From: CAZSSM01 sp964609385
GTDB taxonomy: Bacteria > Planctomycetota > Planctomycetia > Isosphaerales > Isosphaeraceae
Assembly (NCBI GenBank): GCA_964609385.1
Contig: CAZSSM010000016.1
Location: 1 to 64,000 of the forward strand
Direction of reading: 5' to 3'
DNA: 64,000 nt
Shown here: positions 1 through 8,455 of the stretch, one piece after another
Layout of the letters: each line of letters begins with the position of its first letter
Numbering within the stretch: the first letter of the stretch is position 1
Translations under genes and position numbers: made by a program
Notes under the pieces: model-generated
Seen by the model: only the letters and a program-made list of their open reading frames with translations
What the model was told of the DNA's origin: nothing
The model's database searches: none

Positions 1-196
1 TCACGACTCGAGACTCTTCTACATCGACCGCGCCACCGTGCGTGCGACGGATCACGCCGAGTTGCTCGAGGTGATCCAAGTCGCGACGGAGGGTGCTCTC
101 GGAGACGTTCAACTGCGACTTCAGCTCAGCGAGCGTCGCGTAACCACGCTGTTGAATGAAATCGTGCAGAGCACGCCGTCGTGATTCGGCAAGCAT
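1..196 (-). CDS. DeoR-family transcriptional regulator, N-terminus (partial)
   Basis: This frame reads leftward and runs off the window edge, so only about 65 N-terminal residues are visible. They form the DeoR-type winged helix-turn-helix: a start MLAESRRRALHDFI, then a helix containing ATLAELKSQLNVSESTLRRD and the wing LGVIRRTHGGAV, which is the family signature. DeoR proteins are usually repressors of sugar or nucleoside catabolism that sense a phosphorylated sugar through a C-terminal domain, which lies outside the window here. The ATG at 196 begins exactly where the family normally begins, although no strong ribosome binding site is visible. It is divergent from mutM. The ligand and targets cannot be inferred. 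Confidence 0.85.
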   Translation of the reverse strand, partial: MLAESRRRALHDFIQQRGYATLAELKSQLNVSESTLRRDLDHLEQLGVIRRTHGGAVDVEESRVV

Positions 197-442
197 GGAA
201 GAGCCCGGCCAGAAAGCGTCATGTAGTTCAATCAGAGGATGCCACTTGCGATCACGATTCGTCAAGAGCCTGCAGGAAAAAACGAGAGAATTGCTGGATT
301 TTGAGTGATTGCGGTGAGTTTGTGAGCGATTCCGGTCGCCCTGATGATGTGGATCGTCCCGGTTATGATTGCTCTCGGATTGCAAACGCGTTGCGAGAGA
401 GAACCACGACTGGGCCATCGAGAGCTATTGAGGGATCGCACG

Positions 443-1315
443 ATGCCGGAGTTGCCCGAAGTGGAGACGATGGTTCGGGGACTGGCCCCGATCGTGGGTC
501 GACGAATCGTCGGCATCGAGGTTCGTGACGAAACGATGCTGGTCGGGTGTCGCGCGGAGAAACTCGTCGAGCAGGTCGTCAATTCTCAAATCGAGACGGT
601 GAGCCGTCGGGGCAAATGGGTCCGGATCGAGTTAAGGGATTCTGGAGGAGAGATCGTCATCCAGCCACGGATGACGGGAGGGTTTTGGTTGGTCGAGCCC
701 CCACGCGAGGATCATGTGCGCCTGGTGATCCGACTGGCGGGTCGCGGCAAGCCTGTCTGGTTTTGCGACACCCGTCGGTTGGGCAAAATCCACTGGTACT
801 CTTCGCGTTCGGAGGCCGAGGCGGCGTTTACCGCCTCTCAGGGTCCTGATGCGTTGGAGATCAATGCGGACGAGTTATCCGAGCGCTTGGCCCGAACGCG
901 TCGGGGGATCAAGCCGACCTTGATGGACCAGAAGGTCTTAGCGGGTATCGGGAACATCTACGCCGACGAGATCCTCTTCGAGGCGCGTATACATCCCGAG
1001 CATCCGGCCCGCGACCTGGATGCCGAACAAGTCACCCGATTATCGAAGGTGATCCCGAAGGTCCTGCAACGCGCGATCGCAGCGGAGGGTTCAAGCTTCG
1101 ATGCGGGGTATCGGACGGTCCTCGGCTTAGAGGGTGAGTTCCTGGCTGAGAACGCCATGTATGGCCATGAAGGCGAGCCATGTCCGTCCTGTGGCGCAGC
1201 GATCCAGAAGGTCAAGATCGCCGGTTTGATCGGCCGTCCGACCTACTTCTGTGAGGCCTGTCAGCCGATACCTGGTGGTTCAGCATCGAACGGCCGCAAT
1301 GGGCGAGTCGGCTAG
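443..1315 (+). CDS. mutM: Formamidopyrimidine-DNA glycosylase (Fpg/MutM)
   Basis: Base-excision repair enzyme that removes 8-oxoguanine and other oxidised purines and nicks the abasic site. The ATG at 443 gives the obligatory N-terminus MPELPEVET: after Met removal, Pro1 is the Schiff-base nucleophile and Glu2 the catalytic acid. The beta-turn lysine sits in SRRGKW. The helix-two-turn-helix is marked by LAGIGNIYADEILF. The C-terminal zinc finger has its four cysteines as CPSC and CEAC. Length is 290 residues, slightly longer than the usual 270 because of a short Gly/Asn/Arg-rich tail. The open frame extends upstream to 344, but that part has no family similarity. It stands alone between a divergent regulator and a histidine kinase. 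Confidence 0.96.
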   Translation: MPELPEVETMVRGLAPIVGRRIVGIEVRDETMLVGCRAEKLVEQVVNSQIETVSRRGKWVRIELRDSGGEIVIQPRMTGGFWLVEPPREDHVRLVIRLAGRGKPVWFCDTRRLGKIHWYSSRSEAEAAFTASQGPDALEINADELSERLARTRRGIKPTLMDQKVLAGIGNIYADEILFEARIHPEHPARDLDAEQVTRLSKVIPKVLQRAIAAEGSSFDAGYRTVLGLEGEFLAENAMYGHEGEPCPSCGAAIQKVKIAGLIGRPTYFCEACQPIPGGSASNGRNGRVG

Positions 1316-1477
1316 GCGAGGGTGTCCCAATCGGCTAGGGTCACTGCCCGCTCGCTCAGTCGGTCGTTGTCGGGCTAAACTGGGCCGGCAGGAGGGCGGA
1401 GGCGACCTCTGCCGGGCTGTGGACCGGTCGGAGTTGGCCGTCGAACCAGTTCGAGGCGTCGGAATGCGGAGCCAGCC

Positions 1478-3334
1478 GTGTCATACCGGACGTTCAAGCA
1501 TCTCCTCGGCGAAACGAGTCTGGAACGGAAGTGCCGGTTCATCTTCGGCGCGGGGATCCTCTGCCTCGTCACGGTCAGTTTCTATTGGTATGGCCAGAAA
1601 ACCGAACGCTTGGTGATCGATCAGAACCGGGAGGCGGGCCGGGCCTTAATCCCGCCGATCCTCCAGAGCCGGCACATGGAGCTGCTCTCGCCGAACTCCG
1701 ACACGTCGGTCTTCACGCCGGACACATTTGATCGGGCGCCAGTTTACAAATTCCGCCTAATCAAACCGGCGACGAACTCCGGGGATCGATCCGGGTCAAA
1801 CGACGCGTCGACGGACGACGGGGTCAGTCAATGGGAGCGCGAGTGGCTCTCGCGGTTCGTCGAGGCGGCCGAGGCGGACAAGCAGTTGGAGACCGAAGGG
1901 ATCGAGGCCAAGCCGTTGGCTTTCCGTGACGGGACTTCGATGGAGGCCTGGCGGATCTCGCCGGACCGACAGCTCTATCAGTATCTCCAGGCGATTCGAA
2001 TCGAGCCGCAATGCATGATGTCCTGCCATGAAATCGGCGGGATGGCCGGCTACCACTACTACGAAGAGGACGACTCGGGCACGCTCTTGGAGATTGAGCC
2101 CGGCGATTTGGCCGGAATGGTCGTGGTCAACCTTCCGATGGAGCGGACGACCAAGGCGATCCACCAGAACCGGGCGATCCTGATCTCGGCCGCGCTGGTC
2201 ACGGCAATCCTGGCGATGGTCGCAAGCTATGTGATCGTGCGTTACGTCATCGTCAAGCCGGTCAAGCACCTCCGCGACGTCTCCGACGCGATCTCATCGG
2301 GCAAGCTGAATATCCGGAGCCAGATCCAGACCGGCGACGAGTTCGAGGAGCTGTCGCACGCCTTCAACCGGATGCTTCACAACCTGGTGGCGATGCAGCA
2401 GGAATTGCGATCGGTCAATGATGACCTCGACCGCAAGGTCGACGAGCTGGCTCAGGCCAACTTGGCACTCTTCGAAATGAACCGGCTCAAGAGTGACTTC
2501 CTTGCCACGATGAGCCACGAGTTGCGGACGCCCTTAAACTCGATCATCGGCTTCTCCGAAGTCCTCTCCGGGAGCGACCGGCTCACCGAAAAGCAGCGCC
2601 GCTATGCGGCCAATATTCAGAAGTCGGGCAAGATTCTCCTCGGGATGATCAACGACATCCTCGACCTGGCCAAGATCGAGAGCGGCAAGATGGAGGTCAA
2701 GGCCGATGACTTCTCGATCCGCGACGTCTGTGAGGGGTTGGTTAACCTGATGCGTCCGCAGGCCGAAAAGAAGGACCTGATCCTGGAGTGCCAGATCGAC
2801 GAGTCGGTCCCGCTGCTCCGGCAGGATCCGGGCAAGCTGAAGCAGATCATCTACAACCTGCTCTCCAACGCGGTCAAGTTCACGCCTGAAGGGGGTCGCG
2901 TGACCCTCCGGGCCCGCGCGATGGGCCATCATTTGGTCATCGAAGTCATCGATACGGGGATCGGGATCGCCGAGGAGGACCGCGAGGCGATCTTCGAGAA
3001 GTTCCGTCAAGTCCAACCGCCGGGGACACCTGGTTCGGTCCTCACCCGACAGCACGAAGGGACCGGGCTCGGCCTCTCGATCGTCCGTGAGCTGACCCAA
3101 CTTCTCGGTGGAAAGATCGAACTGGAAAGCCAGCCGGGCATGGGAAGCACGTTCACGGTCCGTGTGCCGCTGCAACTGGAGGGCAGCCGCTCGGTCCCGA
3201 TGCTCAGCGACTCGACGATCGATCTGAGCCGAGCCCGACTGGTCTCGCCGCACGACGGCCAATCTGCTGCGACTCGACCCATGCACCGCCAATACAACGA
3301 ACGCGAGTCGCGTCTCCGGTCTTCGTGGTCCTGA
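1478..3334 (+). CDS. Membrane sensor histidine kinase with periplasmic Tll0287-like (DUF3365) domain
   Basis: Two-component sensor of 618 residues. In order: TM1 about 19-40; a periplasmic region about 41-230 resembling the DUF3365/Tll0287 heme-sensor family; TM2 about 233-258; HAMP about 255-310; a short coiled coil; HisKA with phospho-acceptor His347 in MSHELRTPLNS; HATPase_c with N-box YNLLSNAVKF about 459-468, G1 DTGIGI at 492 and G2 GTGLGLS at 528. The periplasmic part carries C179-MMS-C183-H184, a CX3CH spacing where the family normally has CX2CH. It would autophosphorylate in response to a redox or small-ligand signal, but no response regulator is adjacent. GTG start at 1478; the extent of the sensor domain is inferred. 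Confidence 0.9.
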   Translation: MSYRTFKHLLGETSLERKCRFIFGAGILCLVTVSFYWYGQKTERLVIDQNREAGRALIPPILQSRHMELLSPNSDTSVFTPDTFDRAPVYKFRLIKPATNSGDRSGSNDASTDDGVSQWEREWLSRFVEAAEADKQLETEGIEAKPLAFRDGTSMEAWRISPDRQLYQYLQAIRIEPQCMMSCHEIGGMAGYHYYEEDDSGTLLEIEPGDLAGMVVVNLPMERTTKAIHQNRAILISAALVTAILAMVASYVIVRYVIVKPVKHLRDVSDAISSGKLNIRSQIQTGDEFEELSHAFNRMLHNLVAMQQELRSVNDDLDRKVDELAQANLALFEMNRLKSDFLATMSHELRTPLNSIIGFSEVLSGSDRLTEKQRRYAANIQKSGKILLGMINDILDLAKIESGKMEVKADDFSIRDVCEGLVNLMRPQAEKKDLILECQIDESVPLLRQDPGKLKQIIYNLLSNAVKFTPEGGRVTLRARAMGHHLVIEVIDTGIGIAEEDREAIFEKFRQVQPPGTPGSVLTRQHEGTGLGLSIVRELTQLLGGKIELESQPGMGSTFTVRVPLQLEGSRSVPMLSDSTIDLSRARLVSPHDGQSAATRPMHRQYNERESRLRSSWS

Positions 3335-3525
3335 CCCGATCGGCGTCCGATCCCCCCATCGAGATCGGGAAGCGAGTTGGAACCCTCCTGACGACCGGAT
3401 CGCTGTTACAGTAGAATGTGGAACCCCGATGTGTTCGGGCGTGAAGGTCTCTCGTCGCGTCCTGGACGTCCGACGACTCGCGCCCGTTTCGAGGCCCTGG
3501 GGGATTCGAGACGAGCGAGTTGACG

Positions 3526-4191
3526 ATGCGGATCACCTGGTACGGACACGCCTCGTTCCTGATCGAAACCGAAGGGCTCCGGATCATCCTCGATCCCTAC
3601 AAGAGTCCGGACTCCGGCGGCTATGCACCGATCGCCGCACCGGCCGATCTCGTCCTGCTCAGCCACGACAACGAGGTCTACCACAGTCACATCGGACAAA
3701 TTCAGAAACCATTCGAGGTGGTTCGTGGCTTGGAGATCCCGCACGGTGATTGGCAGTCACACCGGGGCTTGGAGATCCACAGCGTCCATGTTTTCGAGAC
3801 CCCACGACGGCGTCCCGAGGACGAGGTGACGATCATCCACTTCCGAGCCGAGGGCCTCCATCTGGTCCATCTGGGCGACCTGGGTCATGCGTTGACCGAC
3901 GATGAGGTGGCCCAACTCCGGGGAGCGGAGATCGTGCTGGTTCCGGCTGGGGGACCTCCGACAATCGCCTTCGAGGAGATTCCCGGTTTGATCGAGGCGA
4001 TCGGACCTCGAGTGATCATCCCGATGCACTACAAGACACCGAAGATCAATCTGGACATCGCCCCGGTCGAGCGGTTCCTGGAGACGCTCGGCGATATCCA
4101 GACCGAACGGCCCGGTTCCTCGACTGTCATGTTCGATCAAGAGCATCTGCCCAACGAGCCGAAGGTGGTTGTGCTCGACTACGCCCGTTGA
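3526..4191 (+). CDS. MBL-fold metallo-hydrolase (Lactamase_B_3 / UPF0173-like)
   Basis: A 221-residue protein of the metallo-beta-lactamase fold. The N-terminus MRITWYGHASFLIET matches the UPF0173/Lactamase_B_3 opening, and the conserved segments VHLGDLGH and VIIPMHYKT occupy their usual places. The canonical HxHxDH metal site is altered to SHDNEVYHSH, so metal binding may differ from classical members. A TTG two codons upstream (3520) is an alternative start; ATG 3526 gives the standard family N-terminus. Substrate unknown. It lies downstream of the kinase and converges with the next gene. Confidence 0.82.
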   Translation: MRITWYGHASFLIETEGLRIILDPYKSPDSGGYAPIAAPADLVLLSHDNEVYHSHIGQIQKPFEVVRGLEIPHGDWQSHRGLEIHSVHVFETPRRRPEDEVTIIHFRAEGLHLVHLGDLGHALTDDEVAQLRGAEIVLVPAGGPPTIAFEEIPGLIEAIGPRVIIPMHYKTPKINLDIAPVERFLETLGDIQTERPGSSTVMFDQEHLPNEPKVVVLDYAR

Positions 4192-4225
4192 GCCTTCGAG
4201 ATGATTGATTACGACGACGATCGGA

Positions 4226-5398
4226 TCATGGAACTTCGAAGATGTATATTTGGGAACGATCCTTCGGCCGTTCCAGTCGTCCCTCATAGACGTAAACTTC
4301 GTTATTAAATTTGATTCGGACCTTCCAATTAGTTGGGATGGTACGATTGCTACGTGAATTGATATCTCCGACGTCGAAATATTTCACAAACCAACGGTAG
4401 GAGCCCGAAGGACCACGCACGGCCTTCCAGTCGTCGGGGGCATCGAACGGGTTCGCGACCCAGAGAATATTTTCCGGTCCGTAGCCGATCAGGTTGTCGA
4501 CATCGAGCACTCCTCCGCGCTCGGTGGGTTTTCCGCGTGTCATCCAGTAGATGTGTTCGCCGCTGGGCTCCTCGACATGGAGGTCAAGGTCAACCTCTTC
4601 ATCCCAGATCAGGGTGAACTGGGGGTCGCCGACGCGGACTTCGACACCGTTGATGTTCTCGGTAGGCCGACCGAATTGGGTCTCACCAAACCCCTCGATC
4701 TGAGGCGCCTCGACTCGGGTTGTCGACTCGGTCAGGTCTGGTTCGGCAATCGAGGGGCCTTCGGTCAGCTCGATCTCCGTGAGGGGCTCAATCGACATCG
4801 GTTCGGGCTGAGGGAGGACTTCGGTCGGTGCCAGCGGCTGTTCCAGTTCGAGGTCCTCGATCCGTTCCAGTGAGTCCTCGGTTTCGGTTGTCAGGAACGA
4901 CGCAGCCAGGGGTAAGCCGGACCGTTCCTCAGGGTCGTGGAGGGTCGCGAACCAGAGGAGGAGCAAGATCAATGCATGGACCGCGATCGAGGTGCCCCAC
5001 CCCTCCGATGGCTTGACGTAATCGGGGTCGACCTCCAGATCCTTGGGATTGGTCCGAATGAGTCGTCGACGCTTCGGGGGCTTCGCACCACCGTTGCGTG
5101 ACTCCGATCCCGACGCTTTCGAGGTTCCTGGAGCTGATGTCCGACTGGTCGGGGTTTTCTGTTTCGAGGTAGGGACGCGCGTGGTCGCCGCGTCCCGAGA
5201 CTCCGGCTCTTCAAGCTTGGAGACGAGGTCATCGATCCCGACCGCCGGGAAGGGCGCAGTGCCGGTTGGGCTCACCGACTCGAGGCCGTCATCGACGAGC
5301 AGTAAAACATCGCGATCAGCCATCGGCTCGTCGGGATCGGGACGGACATCACCGTGTCCCCTCGGGGACTGGGTCGGCGGCGGGTCGCGCTCGATCAT
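4226..5398 (-). CDS. Single-pass membrane protein with C-terminal YfaP/DUF2135-like domain
   Basis: A 390-residue protein with a TonB-like layout: a polar, basic N-terminal region of about 130 residues, one TM segment about 134-153 (SIAVHALILLLLWFATL), a Pro/Glu-rich linker about 155-260, and a C-terminal beta domain about 265-390. The C-terminal domain has the YfaP/DUF2135 pattern: FTLIWDEEVDLDLHVEEPSG, then GGVLDVDNLIGYGPENI and a final beta strand. ATG 5398 is preferred because GAGGT lies 7 nt upstream; the frame is open to 5437. The function of the domain is not established; secreted or cell-surface roles are usual. There is no ExbB/ExbD next to it, so a true TonB role is not supported. 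Confidence 0.75.
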   Translation of the reverse strand: MIERDPPPTQSPRGHGDVRPDPDEPMADRDVLLLVDDGLESVSPTGTAPFPAVGIDDLVSKLEEPESRDAATTRVPTSKQKTPTSRTSAPGTSKASGSESRNGGAKPPKRRRLIRTNPKDLEVDPDYVKPSEGWGTSIAVHALILLLLWFATLHDPEERSGLPLAASFLTTETEDSLERIEDLELEQPLAPTEVLPQPEPMSIEPLTEIELTEGPSIAEPDLTESTTRVEAPQIEGFGETQFGRPTENINGVEVRVGDPQFTLIWDEEVDLDLHVEEPSGEHIYWMTRGKPTERGGVLDVDNLIGYGPENILWVANPFDAPDDWKAVRGPSGSYRWFVKYFDVGDINSRSNRTIPTNWKVRIKFNNEVYVYEGRLERPKDRSQIYIFEVP

Positions 5399-5951
5399 CG
5401 ATGACCTCACAGCTTGAATTCCAGAGGGGACCACCAATCCGATCAGGAGCGTCGGATCTCAAACTTTATTCAGGAGCCCAAGCAAGATTTGCCCACGGTC
5501 ACGGTCGAAGTCACTTCAATCAACTCTATTCGGAACAATCGAGCCTGGGAAACCCGTTTCCCTCGTTCGACGGGCGGGAGGCGACTCGTGTGACACGCAG
5601 ATCGAATGCCAGTTCGAACGACGTCGTTCCGACTGCATGTTGCGGAGAAGAGCCAACGATCCCCGATCCGAGCGTTTCGCCATGGGTTACGCTTGTCGCC
5701 AGACGGAGCCTTGCCGCGAGTTATTCGGCCCTCTCGAAGAAAGGGCCCACAGATCGATCATAGAGACAAAATCTTATCAAGATAGTCTTGATTCACACAG
5801 AAGTGATTGACTTGATTGTTCATCGCTCAATCGTCGATGTCGGAGCGCGACCCTTCCAGACCTGCAAGCGAGAAGAGGTCGCGCTCGAGTGTAGGCATTC
5901 TTGTGATTGATCGGACCGTTTACGACGAACAATCCCCGAGGGACCCTCGCC
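5399..5951. other. Intergenic region, no gene seen; contains a 14-bp perfect palindrome
   Basis: About 550 bases between two genes on the minus strand. No open frame has a credible start, ribosome site or family similarity. It contains the perfect palindrome GAACGACGTCGTTC at 5616-5629 and a short inverted repeat GGGAAACCCGTTTCCC at 5547-5562. It should hold the promoter of the YfaP-like gene, but I could not assign -35/-10 boxes. Confidence 0.4.
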
Positions 5952-7181
5952 TCAGAGTTCGGGGAAGACGATCTTTCCCGCCTGGATTGGTCCCACGACC
6001 CGGTCGCGCGATTCTCGGAGCGCCTCTTCGATGACCTCAACGACCCGGACGAGTTCGGGTCGAAGTACAGGATCGGTGGCCTCCAAGGAGAATTCGACCA
6101 AATCAAGGATTTCACGGTCGCTCAAACCAAGGCCGGTTTCGTTGATGGCTCCGGGTAATCGCCGCGCCGCTTCGAGGCGGGTCGCTGGATCGATGGTGAA
6201 CCCGAAGGCCAATGGGCGTCGCTCGTCAAGGATCACATCGGCGAGGATCCGCTGAGCGCGTTGTGTGGCCAGTTGGCCCAGGATCTTGGCGGTGAGCGGG
6301 CCGAGGTCACGGTTGGTTAGGGTCTGTCGGAGGACTTCCTCGGTGCGTCCATGGAGATAGCGAGTCGCACTTGGATCTCGACGCTCCGAGATCAGATCCA
6401 ACGCTTGCAGCGCACGGAGGCGATTACGCTCGCGATCAGGGGTCGATAGCGGGGCGACATCGAAGGCTCGACCTTCTGCTTCACCAAACTCCAGAGCGAG
6501 CAGAACGTTCCATTCATCAAGGTTTGTGAGTCGAGGGATGATTCTGACCTGGGGATAGACTCGCTCGAATTGGCGGAGACGCGAGTCGAAGAATTCGAAG
6601 TGATCTAGTGTGTAGATCGAATCCGACTCATCGAAGACAAAAATCGGGATCCGCGCGGTCCGGTGATCGGCCTGGAAGTCGGTGAGCGTGTACCGTAGGG
6701 CCGATGTTGTGACGGCTGGTTCGTGCTTGCTCAGTCGGTTCCGGGTGATGAACGATTCGGTAACGACGAAGAGGATCGAGTCGTCGGCCACAGCGGCGCG
6801 GAACGCTTCACGACCGCTTCGAACGACGTTTGTGGCGTAGCCCAACTGCTTGAGAACGTCGATCGTCGTGTTCGACGAACGCCCCGAGGAGTCCACGACG
6901 ATGACGCTCGGAACGGGCAGGCCGGCGATGGTCCGGGTCAAGACGTCGACCACCTGTTCCGGGTTGGGCACCTTTTGATAAGGCTCGGACTCCAAGCAGG
7001 ATCGGACGATACGCACGGCGTCCTCTAATTGTTGGCTTACGTCGGCGGTCTCGTCGATTTCGGGCTTTCGATCGTCCTGAAGCGGACGGGCGTAGAGATC
7101 GAGTGTGAGACTGATCGCGGCCAGACAACTGAGGAGAATGGCAAGGCAAGGTTGGTTCGATCGCCTGTTCAGGAGTGGCAT
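5952..7181 (-). CDS. Secreted protein with receiver-like region and helical repeats
   Basis: A 409-residue protein with an N-terminal signal peptide (basic start, hydrophobic LAILLSCLAAISLTLDL, cleavage near YARP). Residues about 75-150 look like a response-regulator receiver fold: SVIVVDSSGRSSNTTIDVLK, then GYATNVVRSGREA and SILFVVTESF. However, the paired acidic cluster and the phospho-Asp are not convincing. The C-terminal half (about 215-400) is helical and Arg/Leu-rich, consistent with HEAT-like repeats. ATG 7181 is chosen because GAGGAA lies about 9 nt upstream; the frame opens at 7223. I do not recognise a named family. A repeat-containing periplasmic scaffold is a reasonable guess only. 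Confidence 0.68.
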   Translation of the reverse strand: MPLLNRRSNQPCLAILLSCLAAISLTLDLYARPLQDDRKPEIDETADVSQQLEDAVRIVRSCLESEPYQKVPNPEQVVDVLTRTIAGLPVPSVIVVDSSGRSSNTTIDVLKQLGYATNVVRSGREAFRAAVADDSILFVVTESFITRNRLSKHEPAVTTSALRYTLTDFQADHRTARIPIFVFDESDSIYTLDHFEFFDSRLRQFERVYPQVRIIPRLTNLDEWNVLLALEFGEAEGRAFDVAPLSTPDRERNRLRALQALDLISERRDPSATRYLHGRTEEVLRQTLTNRDLGPLTAKILGQLATQRAQRILADVILDERRPLAFGFTIDPATRLEAARRLPGAINETGLGLSDREILDLVEFSLEATDPVLRPELVRVVEVIEEALRESRDRVVGPIQAGKIVFPEL

Positions 7182-7578
7182 GAGTCGAGTTCCTCGGAGG
7201 TCAGCGCACGGCAGAGCGGCCATTCGTATGACACGCCGCGCATAAGGGTCCGTCCCGTCTGTCGGGTGGGGTTCATGAGGTAAGTATCGAGATGACGCCC
7301 CAGCAGTCCCGGAACGAATCCGTTCCCGCGCCGATTGGTCGTTCCGGTTGGTCCTGTTGCAGCACTCCGAGCGGCTCGCAAGTGCATCGTTGTCGACAAC
7401 GCGACTCTCCTCTTCATTAGTTTCGCGTCGAAGAATCGTCCTCCGCCATCGTGCTGGACCGTCCCGATCCGGTTCGAGGTTCGGTTGCGTGGCCAGGCCG
7501 CGGCCCGTTACAAGGACAGAATGAGGGCCGATGGCCTCATCCTGACGTTTGAGGATTGAGTTTTGGAGACGTGCTTCG

Positions 7579-8379
7579 ATGTCCAGCCCCGATCCCTCCC
7601 AGACGCTCGCGTTGCTCCGAGCCGTCCGCGATGGTCAGGTCAGCCCGGACGAGGCGGTCCGTCGGCTTCAAATCGCCCCACTCCAGCCGACCGGCGAGTT
7701 CGCGACCATCGACCTGCACCGACGACTCCGCTGCGGTTTCAGTGAAGTGATTTACGGCGAAGGGAAGACGCCCGACCAAATTGTGGCCATCCTTCAAACG
7801 CTCCGGGAACACGGCGAAGGGGGCCTGGTCACTCGCGTTCCTGAAGGCGCCATCGAACCGCTCCGCGAACATTTTCCGTTGGGTCAATGGAACGAATTGG
7901 GCCGCACGTTCCGGATCCCGAGCGACGATGAGGCCGATGCACCTCGACTAGGTAAGGTCGTCGTGGTCACCGCCGGTACCAGCGATCTGCCGGTCGCCGA
8001 AGAGGCCCGCGTCACCGCCGAGGCCTGGCACTGCGAGGTCCATCTGATCAGTGATGTCGGGGTGGCCGGGTTGCATCGTTTGCTCAACCGACTCCCCGAG
8101 ATGGTCGATGCCGATGTGATCGTGGCCGTTGCTGGGATGGAGGCGGCGCTTCCGAGCGTCCTGGGCGGCTTGGTCTCCTGCCCGGTCATCGCCGTGCCCA
8201 CCAGCGTCGGTTACGGGGTCCATTTCCAGGGCCTCACCAGCATGCTGGGGATCTTGAACAGTTGTTCGTCAAACGTGGTGGCCGTCAACATCGACGCTGG
8301 ATTCCGAGGCGGACATGTCGGTGGCCTGATCGCGCGTCGACTCGGCCAAGCCCGCGCTGAGTCGATGACCAAAGGCTGA
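7579..8379 (+). CDS. larB: Nickel-pincer cofactor biosynthesis protein LarB
   Basis: In characterised systems LarB carboxylates the pyridine ring of nicotinic acid adenine dinucleotide and hydrolyses it to start synthesis of the nickel-pincer nucleotide cofactor of lactate racemase-type enzymes. The 266-residue protein has the PurE-like carboxylase core with VVVTAGTSDLPVAEEA, VIVAVAGMEAALPSVLGGL and VIAVPTSVGYG, plus the LarB N-terminal region ending FSEVIYGEGKTPDQI. ATG 7579 is preceded by GGAGAC. No larC, larE or larA gene is in the window, so the pathway partners must be elsewhere. The next gene handles damaged NAD(P)H, and the two may be co-transcribed (76 nt apart). Confidence 0.93.
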   Translation: MSSPDPSQTLALLRAVRDGQVSPDEAVRRLQIAPLQPTGEFATIDLHRRLRCGFSEVIYGEGKTPDQIVAILQTLREHGEGGLVTRVPEGAIEPLREHFPLGQWNELGRTFRIPSDDEADAPRLGKVVVVTAGTSDLPVAEEARVTAEAWHCEVHLISDVGVAGLHRLLNRLPEMVDADVIVAVAGMEAALPSVLGGLVSCPVIAVPTSVGYGVHFQGLTSMLGILNSCSSNVVAVNIDAGFRGGHVGGLIARRLGQARAESMTKG

Positions 8380-8455
8380 TCAACCGGATCTAGAAGACGG
8401 CCTAGGTTTGCGGCGGGCCTCGTGCTCAGTAGATAGGGGTCGAGGGATCAACGCC

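Noticed and set aside
2534..3292. 252-codon minus-strand frame opposite the histidine kinase
   Set aside because: Antisense to the kinase core motifs; product is Arg/Asp-biased without domains.
5610..5635. LexA/SOS-type box
   Set aside because: The palindrome has a GAAC/GTTC pair but with a 6-base spacer, not the 4 bases of CGAACN4GTTCG, so it is left as an unassigned palindrome.
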